From: Seison nebaliae
Lineage: Eukaryota > Rotifera > Pararotatoria > Seisonacea > Seisonidae
Assembly (NCBI GenBank): GCA_023231475.1
Contig: JALJEE010001348.1
Span: 1 to 23,807, forward strand
Direction of reading: 5' to 3'
DNA length: 23,807 nucleotides
The notes beneath the pieces are model-generated. The model ran no database searches, was not told the origin of the DNA, and saw nothing but the letters and a program-made list of their open reading frames with translations. The position numbers and the translations under genes are program-made. Below are positions 1 through 9,431 of the stretch, piece after piece; the stretch's first letter is position 1, and every line of letters begins with the position of its first letter.

Positions 1-400
1 GACGAAATCACCGAATTGACCAAAAAAACGGAATGAAATGATTAATTTTGAAGAAAAAGGGTGACGAAATCACCGAATTTAGAGAAAAAGGGTGACGAAA
101 TCACCGAATTGCTGAAATATCGTTAAATTATTTATACAAGGGTGACGAAATCACCGAATTTATTAAAACAAGGAGACGAATTGTCCGTTTTAAAGGTGAC
201 GAATTGTCCGAATCAGAAAAAAAAAGGTGACGAAATTTAAGGGTGACGAAATCACCGCGTACCGGGTGAGGAAACTTCCATATTGAAAAAAATGGGTGAG
301 GAAATTTCCATAATGAAAAAAGTGGGTGAGGAAATCACCGTTTAGCTGCTAATTTTGGACAATTTTATATAGGGTGAGGAAAAGACCGTGATTCTCTCCT
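1..400. repeat. Array of about 12 short interspersed repeats, hairpin-forming
   Basis: About twelve copies of a 16-20 base unit, best form GGTGACGAAATCACCGAATT, are separated by 6-40 bases of AT-rich spacer. Good copies start near 1 (cut by the window edge), 61, 91 and 141. Variants follow near 173 and 195 (ending GAATTGTCCG), 226, 242, 264, 294, 324 and 372 (GGTGAGGAAA forms). In the best copies GGTGA pairs with TCACC around a five-base loop, so each could form a small hairpin. Copies drift left to right from the ACGAAATCACC form to the AGGAAATTTCC form. Spacers are unequal, so this is not a simple tandem satellite. It could be the subterminal region of a transposon extending left of the window, or a host minisatellite; no coding sequence is visible. 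Confidence 0.85.
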
Positions 401-1124
401 AATACGTATAATTTGTCGTGCTTAGAAGTGTGGGAGAATGCAAATAAGTTTTGGTATTTAATAATTGTATTAGCATAAAATTCATATTAACTATTAGAAA
501 TCATGAAAGAAAGAATAGAATTGTCCCAGTTTTCTTAAAATGATCTCGATATCTTTTGGTTCTTCTGTTTGTGTCCGGCTCTGATTAGTTTTTTCAAAAA
601 ATTAACGATAATTTGTTCGAGTACCGATTGACAGTTGATCAGATTAGGAAGTAGCATATATCGTATAAGTAGCAGGGCACAGCGGAAACTCTAGGACAGT
701 TAAACACTCAAATAAAATCCGAACTGATTGAACTACATATCATAAGGAATATCTACTCTAGAAAGAATAGATCACCAAGTTATGAAGAAAAGGATGTCCG
801 ACAACCTACCAAACAACTGGGCCAAACGTGGAAGTCACCCTCCACGAAACGATTCAATGAATTGTTCAGGATAAGTCGATTTTTTCAAGTAAAATTGTGA
901 TATTGGTTTTTTTTCAAATTTGAACGTGGGAGAATTTGAAAATTATTCAAATATTCAATTTAATTGGTCTTTAAGTTTTAATGAATTTTTGGCTTTTCCA
1001 CAATACCATAATTGGCGGGAGTATTCCGTATCGATAGCAACGTCAGGCAAGGAAATAGGGAACTAAAGTTTGTTGAAATAAATGATGATTGTATTGGTTG
1101 AGAGAATTTAATGGAAGAATTGTG
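401..1124. other. Upstream region of STIL; no confident gene
   Basis: AT-rich sequence between the repeat array and STIL. A 75-codon open frame on + (673-900) has no recognisable motif. GTGGGAGAAT occurs twice, near 429 and 925. The last 120 bases hold an E2F-like site. The proximal promoter and 5' leader of STIL must lie here. Confidence 0.5.
1012..1020 (+). promoter_or_regulatory. E2F-like site upstream of STIL
   Basis: The sequence TTGGCGGGA, about 105 bases before the STIL start codon, matches a classical E2F/DP site. STIL is cell-cycle regulated in animals, so such a site is expected, but function here is inferred from sequence alone. Confidence 0.45.
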
Positions 1125-3044
1125 ATGGAAACAAATTATTCAGTGTTATACGGCATTCCTAGAGTGTCACGGCCGGAACCATCGGATTCCAATGACAATA
1201 AATTCCTTAACAGATTGACCATAAAACCATCACCTGTCGAATCGATATATGAAGAGAAGGATGGTATGAATTCGTTGGAAGGGAAAGTTCAGGAACAAGA
1301 TGCCGAATTGAAGAGATTGAAAGAACAGATGAAATCATTAATTAATGAAAAGAATGATGTGAATAAGAAGAATAAAAAGAGTAAAATAAAACAAGAGAAA
1401 AAAATGTTGTCGTCGTCATCGTCATCGTCGGTGAATGTGGAGAAGAGACATCGAAAGAAAAAGAAGTTAGAGAATATGAAACAATCGACACCAGTCGTTT
1501 CACTTTGTGGGAGTGATGAATGGAAAATGGAGAATCAATTGAATAATAATTTTTCCGATATCTCTTCTATCAACTCAAACGACTGTCAAAATAATCCGTT
1601 AAATGTGCGGAAAGTTTGTAATAAAATGATTGAAAATATTGAATTACTTCTTCATTTTGATCAATCGAGAAATTCCAGTTTGAATTCATCCACCATTAAT
1701 ACGATTCATGAGAATGAGAATAAAATGAAACATGATGGAACGTCAGCTGATATGACAGAATTACCAATCGATTCCTGCCCAGTAGTTTATGAGCATCGAA
1801 ATGAAAAGAAGAAAAGAAATCCATTAGGTTTATCCCCAAAATTCAATCGTCAACAACAACAACAACAACAACAATTTCCACAAGAGATATCAGATCGATC
1901 GAAGAATTGTGAAGAGAATCGATTGGTGAAATTGAAAGAGTTGATGGAAATGAATGAAGCGAATGATGAAATGAGTCAAATATTTCCTCAAACTAAATCT
2001 AACGATGCCATTCAAGATACCATCGATCAATTAAAAAGATTAGGAATCGATTTCGATTATGATGCAATAAACGGTAATTTTTACAGTAATATCAATTTGA
2101 CATTGTCGCCACTTCGTGGGAATAATGCAATGATTAGTTTGAAAAAACTTCATAATCATTATGATGGAAAATCAGATGTTGTTAATAATAATGGAAAATT
2201 CTCACCATTCTTCAATCGACTTCAACGAAAGCGAATTAATACTGAAAATGATCCAATTCTTCCAAATAACAATAACAACAACAATAATAATAATAATAAT
2301 AATAATACTGATGTTGCATTATCACCCGCAAAATTTCCACATTTTCAAAATAAATTCCATAATTGGAACGAATCGGCTACTACAACGGCAACGACGATTC
2401 GATTGACACCAGATAGAAATATTTGTCTACCTAATCGATTCAATGTCATTTCACCTGACGATTTTCATTGTGAATCTACTCAACATCTCCAACAACAACA
2501 ACAACAACAATTTCGACAACAATCAAAAATGAATCAGATAAAAAATGATAATGATCTGTCTATGATGGATACGGATACGTCATTCGAGATAACACAATTG
2601 GCAGTCAAATATCTGACGTCGTCACAAGCGGAAAAATTGAATAAATTACGAACGGATGATTTAATCCTACAAAAACGAATGAAAAATCAGCAGACGAATA
2701 TTCCATCAAATAATTTAATGGAATTATCTAAACCTCCATCCAACATCAATCAACAATTGCCGGCTCAACAAATCAATAATATATTCGAACCGAAAACTTT
2801 ACGTTCTCGTCGTAAATTAGATTTCGACGTTTTCAAACGATCCAATGCAAATAAAGTTTATGACGAGAATAAATACGTTAGTCAAATGAAAGAGACAACA
2901 ACATTTCCTCAACAATTGCCCACAATCAATTCTCAGAGATACTTACCAGAAAATATTCTGACTAATAAAACAGATTCAAATTCTGTCAACGAATCGAATA
3001 TTCTTGACATTGCTCGTTTGCAACAACTACCTAAATTGATTTAA
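1125..3044 (+). CDS. STIL: STIL / Ana2 / SAS-5-type centriole duplication protein
   Basis: A single-exon gene for 639 residues. STIL/Ana2 proteins bind PLK4 and SAS-6 and start cartwheel assembly at the new centriole. Three modules match vertebrate STIL in order. A short coiled coil (about residues 50-80) is of the EQDAELKRLKEQ type. A helix at about 296-313 reads DTIDQLKRLGIDFD, against TLKQLRSLGVKID in human STIL. At 487-508 is the first half of the STAN region (ITQLAVKYL then AEKLNKL). The last residues LDIARLQQLPKLI match the human end LDVKRLRQLPKLF. The large N-terminal domain of vertebrate STIL is absent, as in Ana2. The second STAN helix (MSFATKKYMKRYGL in human) is not evident. Poly-Q tracts (near 1852 and 2490) and a poly-N tract (near 2266) are lineage-specific filler. 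An N-terminal proline-rich stretch (IPRVSRPEP) could be the CPAP/Sas-4 binding motif, which is inference. The ATG at 1125 is the first in frame after upstream stops. Confidence 0.87.
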   Translation: METNYSVLYGIPRVSRPEPSDSNDNKFLNRLTIKPSPVESIYEEKDGMNSLEGKVQEQDAELKRLKEQMKSLINEKNDVNKKNKKSKIKQEKKMLSSSSSSSVNVEKRHRKKKKLENMKQSTPVVSLCGSDEWKMENQLNNNFSDISSINSNDCQNNPLNVRKVCNKMIENIELLLHFDQSRNSSLNSSTINTIHENENKMKHDGTSADMTELPIDSCPVVYEHRNEKKKRNPLGLSPKFNRQQQQQQQQFPQEISDRSKNCEENRLVKLKELMEMNEANDEMSQIFPQTKSNDAIQDTIDQLKRLGIDFDYDAINGNFYSNINLTLSPLRGNNAMISLKKLHNHYDGKSDVVNNNGKFSPFFNRLQRKRINTENDPILPNNNNNNNNNNNNNNTDVALSPAKFPHFQNKFHNWNESATTTATTIRLTPDRNICLPNRFNVISPDDFHCESTQHLQQQQQQQFRQQSKMNQIKNDNDLSMMDTDTSFEITQLAVKYLTSSQAEKLNKLRTDDLILQKRMKNQQTNIPSNNLMELSKPPSNINQQLPAQQINNIFEPKTLRSRRKLDFDVFKRSNANKVYDENKYVSQMKETTTFPQQLPTINSQRYLPENILTNKTDSNSVNESNILDIARLQQLPKLI

Positions 3045-3358
3045 CTTTTCTTTTATTCTCCTCTAATTCTCCATCCTAATTCGAACAGTTTAAATTTTCA
3101 TTCACTTTCATTACAATTGCTGCTTCTCTTCCATCCATATCATTCAATTCATCCATTTAATTTAATCATTCTCATTTTACAAAAATGAAATTTCCATTTT
3201 TCTTTTTAATTTAAAAATAAAACTTATTTCTCCTTTAATCTAACAAAACAGATTGATAGTATATAACAAAAAATTTTTAATAAAAATCTGTACAATCATA
3301 AATAATTTTTCCTTTGATCCATTATTATTGATACTTTGAAATGATAATTGTCAGAACT
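3045..3358. other. Convergent 3' regions of STIL and WDR55
   Basis: AT-rich 3' region with no ORF. An AATAAA at 3216-3221 on + is the likely poly(A) signal of STIL, giving a 3' UTR of about 190 bases. Confidence 0.6.
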
Positions 3359-3362
3359 TTTA

Positions 3363-3364
<2 letters not shown>
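3359..3364 (-). terminator. Poly(A) signal overlapping the WDR55 stop codon
   Basis: On the minus strand AATAAA spans 3364-3359 and contains the TAA stop of WDR55 (3362-3360). If used, the 3' UTR would be only 10-30 bases long. Confidence 0.5.
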
Positions 3365-3395
<31 letters not shown>

Positions 3396-4944
3396 GTCAT
3401 CTAAATCAATAGCATCATCACTGTCGTCATCAGTATCATCATCTTCATCGTCGCTGTCTTCGTCGTCATCATCAGATGCGAGATCATCAAAGAATCTTCC
3501 TTTTTTCGTTTGAATTCTTTGTCTCTCCTCTTCCCCAATTTTTGCTCGTTTCTTACAATCGATCATTTTCCTTTCGTTCGTTAAACTTAAGAAAATAATC
3601 TAAATTTGTTTTTTTAATATTAAAATAATTAATAGAAAATATATCAATTAGATCTATTAGACACATTTGAATGAATAAAAAAAAAGTAACATTTTTTGCG
3701 AACAAACCATAACAAAGTATCAGATATTTCCTATCGTACGATAATGTTGCATCAAGAATACTTGCTGGGAAAGGACAATCGGTGAAAGTTAATTCATTAG
3801 GAGTGATATGTAGAATATTGACATATCCATTCTCCAAACAAGCCACCACATGATCATCATCTAATTGAAATAAATGTTCGACATCTGCTAATTGTCTCGG
3901 ATAACAATCTCGTGGTGCTCCATATTCGTCCTTTCCGAAAATTATCACATTCTTCCCACTCGTACCACAAACAACTTGTTGTCTCTGTCAAAAAATTCAT
4001 CATTTCTAATTTTAAAAATACAGAAAAAAAACTTTCGTTGTCATGACAACGGAGAGTAAATTATATTTATATTCTTCACTGATCGTGATGAGTTGATAAG
4101 TTTTCAGATCAACTGAAAGTAATCGTCCGTCGTTCAACGAACAAAACATTTGAAGTTTATCGTTCGATAAGCAGATTGCGCTAATGCAATCTTCGCTCTG
4201 AAACCATCGAAATCGAAGGACATTTTCCTTAAAATTTATTATCTAAATAAAAAGAAGAAAATTATGAGAGAAATCCATTTAAACTAAAAACTTCTAATAA
4301 TCCTGAATCATGACCAATCGCTACTTCTGAATCATTTAACACTAAACAAACATATCCTTCATTTCTAAATTAAAAAAAAAAATGAATTTAAATTCATGAA
4401 AAAAAAACTTTGGTAAAAGAATTTTCTTTGTAAATTTATTTGATTTTTCGTTGAAAGATAATTGGAAGAAACTGGTGGAGGAGAGAACATAAAATACAAT
4501 CGATGAATTCCTACCGAAATTCTCAGAGAATTTTATAGATCGAACACATTCACCAAAATCCTCTTTACCCATCAATCGACATTGTTCGAAATATGGAGAT
4601 TCTTTCTTGATCAAATTTGATTTTTCTTCCACTTCTTCCTCTTCATTGTCCACATCAAAATGAAATTCCTGTTCTTTTTCATTAATTTCATTCTCAATCA
4701 CCTTCTCATCACAATTCCCATCAAATTTCACATATTCATATGATTTCTTTTCATTCCATTCATATCTAACACAATTTATTAAAGATATAAACAACATAAA
4801 TTCTTATTAAATTTACAATAATATTAACATACTGATTTCTCCTTCTACCGTTCCAACAACAAACACCGGTCGAGAAGGATGTGCACAGACGCACATTGCA
4901 TCTACGATTTTAACCGGAGGAGGCATCTTCAAATCTCCATCCAT
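3360..4944 (-). CDS. WDR55: WDR55, WD40-repeat ribosome biogenesis protein
   Basis: Six exons on the minus strand, 4944-4829, 4765-4409, 4364-4292, 4242-4033, 3984-3691 and 3599-3360, encode about 429 residues (human WDR55 has 383). All junctions keep phase. WDR55 is a nucleolar WD40 propeller protein needed for rRNA processing. Matches to the family: an N-terminal blade reading AHPSRPVFVVGTVEGEI; the QQVVCGTSGKNVIIFGKDEYGAP segment in two parts, matching the human CGSSEGTIYLFNWNGFGA region; the blade ending ACLENGYVNILHITPN; and a basic-then-acidic tail with GRFFDDLA, like DDFFAGL in human. The final Asp/Glu run is encoded by a GAT repeat. Start chosen because the upstream frame has a TGA ten codons earlier. 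Four of five donors carry the motifs GTTAAT, GTTTTT or GTTACT with clear TTAG acceptors. The last intron (3690-3600) is placed by frame and blade alignment and is the least certain. Confidence 0.9.
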
Positions 4945-5546
4945 TCTTCCGACGTTAATTTCACTTCAAAACACAGATATTGTCAATCATACACCAAAAT
5001 GAAGCACGTTGATAATATTCGAAGAATACCGAGCTTATCGTTCGACACGAAACGAATATCAGAAAATAATCATACATCTCCACTCTTCGAATTAGCCCAA
5101 ACGTCTCAGAACTAAATTCCATATAAATACTATTTCACTAAACTTATTTTTCTTCTACACTTCTGAAGGAAATCCCTTTTTTAAATGTTGAAGTTGAATT
5201 TTCATTTTATAAAGTAAAAATAATTCCTTTTGTAAATCATTTAGGAAGAAAGGAAACTTTTTAAAAGATATTTAAAATCTTCTATTTTTAAAACCTTATT
5301 CTTGAGAGAACATAAACTGGAAAATTTTAACAAAACTAAAATTTTATTGATAAAAAATTAGTAAGAAAGTTTTATTTAATAAGAATTCAACTTGTCGCCA
5401 AGAACACAATTCTTATCATATTTTTAGATAAACGTAACGACAATAAGTAAATTGAAAAACAAAAGAAATTTTTCTTTGAAAAAATGATTTTAATATTTTT
5501 TTCATTTTTTTAATATTCTCATTTCAATGTTTCGGAGATCATTTCC
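4945..5546. other. WDR55 promoter side and HSP90 3' region
   Basis: A 600-base gap between the WDR55 start and the HSP90 stop. It is AT-rich and has no credible ORF. AATAAA on the minus strand at 5376-5371 and again at 5348-5343 are likely HSP90 poly(A) signals, giving a 3' UTR of roughly 190-220 bases. Confidence 0.55.
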
Positions 5547-8002
5547 TTAGTCGACTTCTTCCATTGCCATTGTTTCGGTATTGTCTGCGACAGCTTCTTC
5601 CTTTGGTGCTTTTCCATCGACCATTTCGACTTCTTCCGTCTTCTTTTCCGAAATATCTGGGACTTCATCATCCAAAATGTTCAAACCGAGTTTGATCATT
5701 CGATGGATACGTTCGGAATGACGTTGAGGATTCTCCAAAGTGAAACCACATGCCAATAACGATGTCTCGTATAATAATTCAACCAAATCCCGTACGGAGT
5801 TGTCATTCTCATTTGTATTCAATTTCTCACGGATGTTGATGATGATTTCGTGATCAGCATTAATCTCGAAATGTTTCTTTGCTGCCATATATCCCATGGT
5901 GGAAGAATCGCGAAGAGCTTGAGCTTTCATGATACGTTCCATATTGGCACTCCATCCGAAACTTGCCGTTACAATACAACATGGCGAATCGATCAAACGT
6001 TTAGATACGGAAACTTTCTCAACACGTTTTCCCAAAATCTCTTCCATCGTCTTGCACAATTTCTGGAAACTAGCTTCTTTTTCTTGGAATGCTTTCTTCT
6101 CTTCATCGCTTTCTGGCAATTCCAAACCTTCTTTCGTAACTGATACCAATGGATGAGATTCGAAATCTTTCAATTGTTGGACACAATATTCATCAATCGG
6201 CTCCACCATGTAGAGGACTTCCAAATCACGTTTCTTCAATTGTTCGACAAAGGAAGAATTTTTCACACTTTCCAACGATTCCCCAGTGATGTAATAAATG
6301 CTCTTTTGGTTTTCCTTCATTCTTGATACGTAATCTCCCAATGATGTCGTCTCATCACCAGTAGCGGTTGAGTGATATCGGAGATATGACGCCAATTTCT
6401 TTCGGTTTGTCGAATCTTCATGAATTCCCAACTAAAAAATATTATAAAAAAAATTAAATTCAAATTCTCAAAAAAATTTGATGAAATTTTAAATAAGAAT
6501 GATCAGAAATGTGAATAATCCGATTTAATGGGTCATTCAAAACGCAATAGGTTCAATCCTTTCGGATGTCGCGTAAACACAAAATCATCACAGAAATTCA
6601 TCACAGATGATAATGAGAGAGAATAAATACAAACTTTGACATTCTTTCCGAATTGTTCATAGAATTTTTTGAATAATTCCTTATCATCGGCAATCTCATC
6701 GAAGAGTTCCATGCATTTCTTCACCAAATTCTTTCGAATCACTTTCAAAATTCGATTTTGTTGGAGAGTTTCACGAGAGATGTTCAAAGGAAGATCTTCC
6801 GAATCGACGACTCCTTTGACGAAGTTGAGATAATCGGGAATGATATCCTCGCAATTCTCCATGATAAACACACGTTTCACATACAATTTGATGTTGTTCT
6901 TTTGTTTACGATTCTCGAAAAGATCGAAGGGAGCTCGTTTAGGAATAAAGAGCAATGCACGGAATTCCAATTGTCCTTCCACAGAGAAATGTTTCACGGC
7001 CAAATGATCTTCCCAATCGTTGGTGAGAGCTTTATAGAACTCACCATATTCGTTTGCAGCGATCTCCGTAGGATTACGAGTCCATAATGGTTTGGTCTTA
7101 TTTAATACTTCATACTCGTTATACTTCTCTTTGATTTTCTTCATTTTCTTCTCATCATCTTTTTTTGGTTCATCTTCTTCATCTTTCACCTCTTCAACTT
7201 TGGCGTCATCATCATCTTTCTTTTCTTCTTCCTCCTCCTTCTTTTCCATATCTTCGTCATCTTTCTTCTCGTCAGATGGTTCCTCAACTTCCTCTACATC
7301 CTTTTCTCGTTCACGTTCCACATATAATCGGATAGGATAACCAATGAAATTGGAGTGTTTCTTAATGACATCAGTCAATTTTTTTTCTTCCAAATATTCT
7401 AATTGATCTTCTTTCAAATGAACAATAATTTTTGTTCCACGTCCAATGTCCTCTGCAGCATCATCCTCTACAGTGAAACTGCCTCCGGCATTCGATTCCC
7501 ATTTGTATTGTTCATCATCGTTATTCTTCGAAACTACTTCAACTCGATCAGCTACCAAATAAGTGGAATAGAATCCAACACCAAATTGTCCAATCATCGA
7601 AATATCTGCACCAGCTTGCAATGCCTCCATAAACGCCCGAGTTCCCGACTTGGCGATCGTTCCCAAATTGTTGATGAGTCCTGATTTCGTCATACCAATA
7701 CCAGTATCGATGATGGTCAAAGTTTGGTCTTGTTTGTTTGGGATGATCTTGATTTCCAAATCTTTACCAGAATCCAAAACATTCGGCTCTCGGAGAGATT
7801 CATAACGGATCTTATCCAAAGCATCCGATGCGTTCGAGATCAATTCTCTAAGGAAAATCTCCTTGTTGCTGTAGAAAGCATTGATGATCAAACTCATCAA
7901 TTGAGCAATCTCCGCTTGGAAGGCGAAAGTTTGACGATTCACCTTTGTGTCCACCATCTTCACATCACTACCATTCACAGTTGTCGCATCTCCTTCAGCC
8001 AT
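5547..8002 (-). CDS. HSP90: Cytosolic HSP90 chaperone
   Basis: Two exons, 8002-6635 and 6431-5547, encode 750 residues. The junction FGKNVK / LGIHED is in phase and conserved. This ATP-driven dimeric chaperone matures kinases, receptors and other clients. The N-terminal GHKL ATPase shows the Glu (E53) and Asn (N57) of [15 protein letters not shown], the DTGIGMT loop (Asp at 99) and [10 protein letters not shown] long Lys/Glu/Asp linker (about 228-295) precedes the middle domain, whose catalytic-loop [11 protein letters not shown] is intact. The C-terminal dimerisation domain ends in MEEVD, the docking site for TPR co-chaperones, which marks the cytosolic form rather than the ER or mitochondrial one. 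The 203-base intron is the longest in the window. Base composition is less AT-rich than neighbouring genes, as expected for high expression. A TTTAG acceptor at 8021-8020, 17 bases before the ATG, suggests an untranslated first exon and leader intron. Transcription is controlled by heat-shock elements upstream. Confidence 0.98.
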
Positions 8003-8290
8003 TGTTCGTTACTAGATATCTAAATTGAAATAATCTCTAAATAAAAATATATACAATGAAGATATATGAGGATATATATATATATATATATATATATGGA
8101 TGAGAAGATATTGTAAGATACAGATATATCTTTGAGGAAGTAACAAAGATACAAATCGAAGGACTAGTAAAGATATAGATATATCTTTGAGAGAATAATA
8201 AAAACTATAAAACGAGTGAACATTGAACTTATAAAAATATAGAATGAAGTGGAAAAAATATTATGCCTTATAAAAGTAATGATTGAATGA

Positions 8291-8302
8291 CGACTTTTAT
8301 AG
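8291..8302 (-). promoter_or_regulatory. TATA box of HSP90
   Basis: On the minus strand the sequence reads CTATAAAAGTCG, about 35 bases downstream of the nearest heat-shock element and about 290 bases before the start codon. This is the expected order for a heat-shock promoter and predicts a start site near 8265. Confidence 0.7.
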
Positions 8303-8336
8303 TGGAGAACAAATTCGAAAAGAATTCGATAGAATG

Positions 8337-8349
8337 GAATATTCTAGAA
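8337..8349. promoter_or_regulatory. Heat-shock element, perfect trimer
   Basis: GAATATTCTAGAA is three alternating GAA/TTC units with two-base gaps, a perfect binding site for an HSF trimer. It sits just upstream of the HSP90 TATA box. Confidence 0.85.
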
Positions 8350-8357
8350 CGAATCTT

Positions 8358-8370
8358 TTCGAGAAACTTC
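8358..8370. promoter_or_regulatory. Second heat-shock element, perfect trimer
   Basis: TTCGAGAAACTTC is another perfect TTC-nn-GAA-nn-TTC array, eight bases beyond the first. Paired elements allow cooperative HSF binding, a known feature of strongly inducible heat-shock genes. Confidence 0.85.
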
Positions 8371-8647
8371 TACAATGACTTCTATCAAAATTCATTTGAA
8401 TTCCTTCTATTCTTCTACGTCTTCTCACGAAATTCTTGACATCATATCATTTTTAAAAACGAAGCTCATATTTACTTCTTATTCATATGTGACGCCCTTA
8501 TATTGTCGTCATGTTAAATTAATTGATATTAACGATTAGATTAAACATTCTTTCAAACATGGATTGAACATGGTCGTCCATTAAGGAAAGTTGAACAATT
8601 TATCAAATTTGTATAAATTCAAATTTTAAGCCTATCACAATCGGATG

Positions 8648-8657
8648 ATCACGTGAT
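8648..8657. promoter_or_regulatory. CACGTG palindrome at the TRAPPC6 start
   Basis: ATCACGTGAT is a ten-base palindrome with an E-box core, ending three bases before the first TRAPPC6 ATG. It resembles sites for USF, MYC or TFEB-type factors. Placement so close to the ATG implies a very short leader or an intragenic site; function is inferred. Confidence 0.35.
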
Positions 8658-8660
8658 GTA

Positions 8661-9415
8661 ATGATGGATAATTCCGAGTCTATAAGTTCTACTTTATTTA
8701 CTTATCTCCATTTGGCTGTAGTTGATCAATTGAAGAATGAATTGAAGGATGATTCGGTTACTTTTCCATAAATTTTATCATCATTTTCAAAAATTCTATT
8801 AGAAAATTTTATTTCGTCTTCGTTCAATCGGTTTCCAATTCGCCAAATGTGTTTTGAAAAAGTATTATTTAAAATTTCTCTTCTTAAATTTAATTTCGTA
8901 AAAAAATTCCTTTAGGTTAATGTATCATCCGTCGTTCGATTCAGAACTACCAGCATTACGATATTTATGTCGCGATTTTTGGGCGTATAATTTCGGACAT
9001 TATATCGTCCGATTGAGTCGTGGACAGAACAAATATTATTTACAAGATGATAATTTCTATCATTTCCGTCATACATTCTCCACCAACGATGAACGAGACA
9101 AGACTACTGATCAATATGTTAATTTTTATGGTGAATCATTTGTTGAAATTTCTCTATTTGTTTCAGTTAATGGAAGTGACATGTGGAATTATTTCTGGTT
9201 TTTTCAATGAACTGGATTTCGATTGTACCGTAGCAATTGGAGGCGTTAGCTATCCGGCATGTTAATTTCAAAATTTTTTAATTTTTAATTTATTCTCTTT
9301 AGGTCAATTTATTTTAACTTTTGAGAAAACTCCCAACAATTCATCAAATCTCGACAAATTAGAAGAAAAATTAGATTCTGTTGTCACTTTTCCACCAAAT
9401 GAAAAACCTAAATAA
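8661..9415 (+). CDS. TRAPPC6: TRAPP complex subunit 6 (Trs33 family)
   Basis: Five exons, 8661-8756, 8803-8861, 8916-9117, 9167-9260 and 9303-9415, give 187 residues with all phases consistent. TRAPPC6/Trs33 is a core subunit of the TRAPP tethering and Rab-GEF complexes in ER-Golgi traffic. The family signature is clear: LRSIGFQFAKCVL matches the human LENMGFRVGQGLI segment; LRYLCRDFWAYNFG matches MKFICKDFWTTVF; YYLQDDNF matches YVLQDNKF; and MEVTCGIISGFF with SYPACQFILTFEK matches the human end (FTCGLIRGGL and PACKFQVMIQ). The protein carries a roughly 25-residue C-terminal extension beyond the usual end. The exon 2 donor (GTATTA) is the only one in the window that does not begin GTT. The gene ends 16 bases short of the next gene's stop on the other strand. 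Confidence 0.9.
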
Positions 9416-9416
9416 A
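9411..9416 (+). terminator. Poly(A) signal overlapping the TRAPPC6 stop codon
   Basis: AATAAA at 9411-9416 contains the TAA stop at 9413-9415. Cleavage 10-30 bases later would fall inside the last exon of the convergent gene. Confidence 0.5.
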
Positions 9417-9431
9417 TATTCTTCTCACTTT

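Larger units (their letters stand above)
8003..8660. other. Shared divergent promoter region, HSP90 (-) and TRAPPC6 (+)
   Basis: 658 bases between two divergent start codons. It holds a TA dinucleotide run (about 8072-8098, probably inside the HSP90 leader intron), a TATA box and heat-shock elements for HSP90, and a CACGTG palindrome next to the TRAPPC6 start. No ORF of note. Confidence 0.7.

Noticed and set aside
1-400. CRISPR array
   Set aside because: Spacers are of unequal length, units drift, and the surroundings are clearly eukaryotic with spliced genes.
1089-1124. Extra N-terminal twelve codons for STIL starting at a TTG
   Set aside because: TTG is not a normal start in animal nuclear genes; the first in-frame ATG is at 1125 and stops lie just upstream of 1089.
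4766-4833. One-base frameshift or splice error in WDR55 at exon 1 (donor read as GTATGT)
   Set aside because: Using the donor GTTAAT four bases later restores frame and gives the expected blade sequence GEISIYEWN, so no error is needed.
4879-5115. 78-codon ORF on +
   Set aside because: It overlaps the first WDR55 exon in antisense and shows no motif or codon signal of its own.
6533-6634. HSP90 ending early by reading through its intron
   Set aside because: The continuation is unlike HSP90, whereas splicing to 6431 restores LGIHEDS and the full C-terminus with MEEVD.
7092-7340. Serine/phenylalanine-rich ORF on + inside HSP90
   Set aside because: It is the antisense shadow of the Lys/Glu/Asp linker codons.
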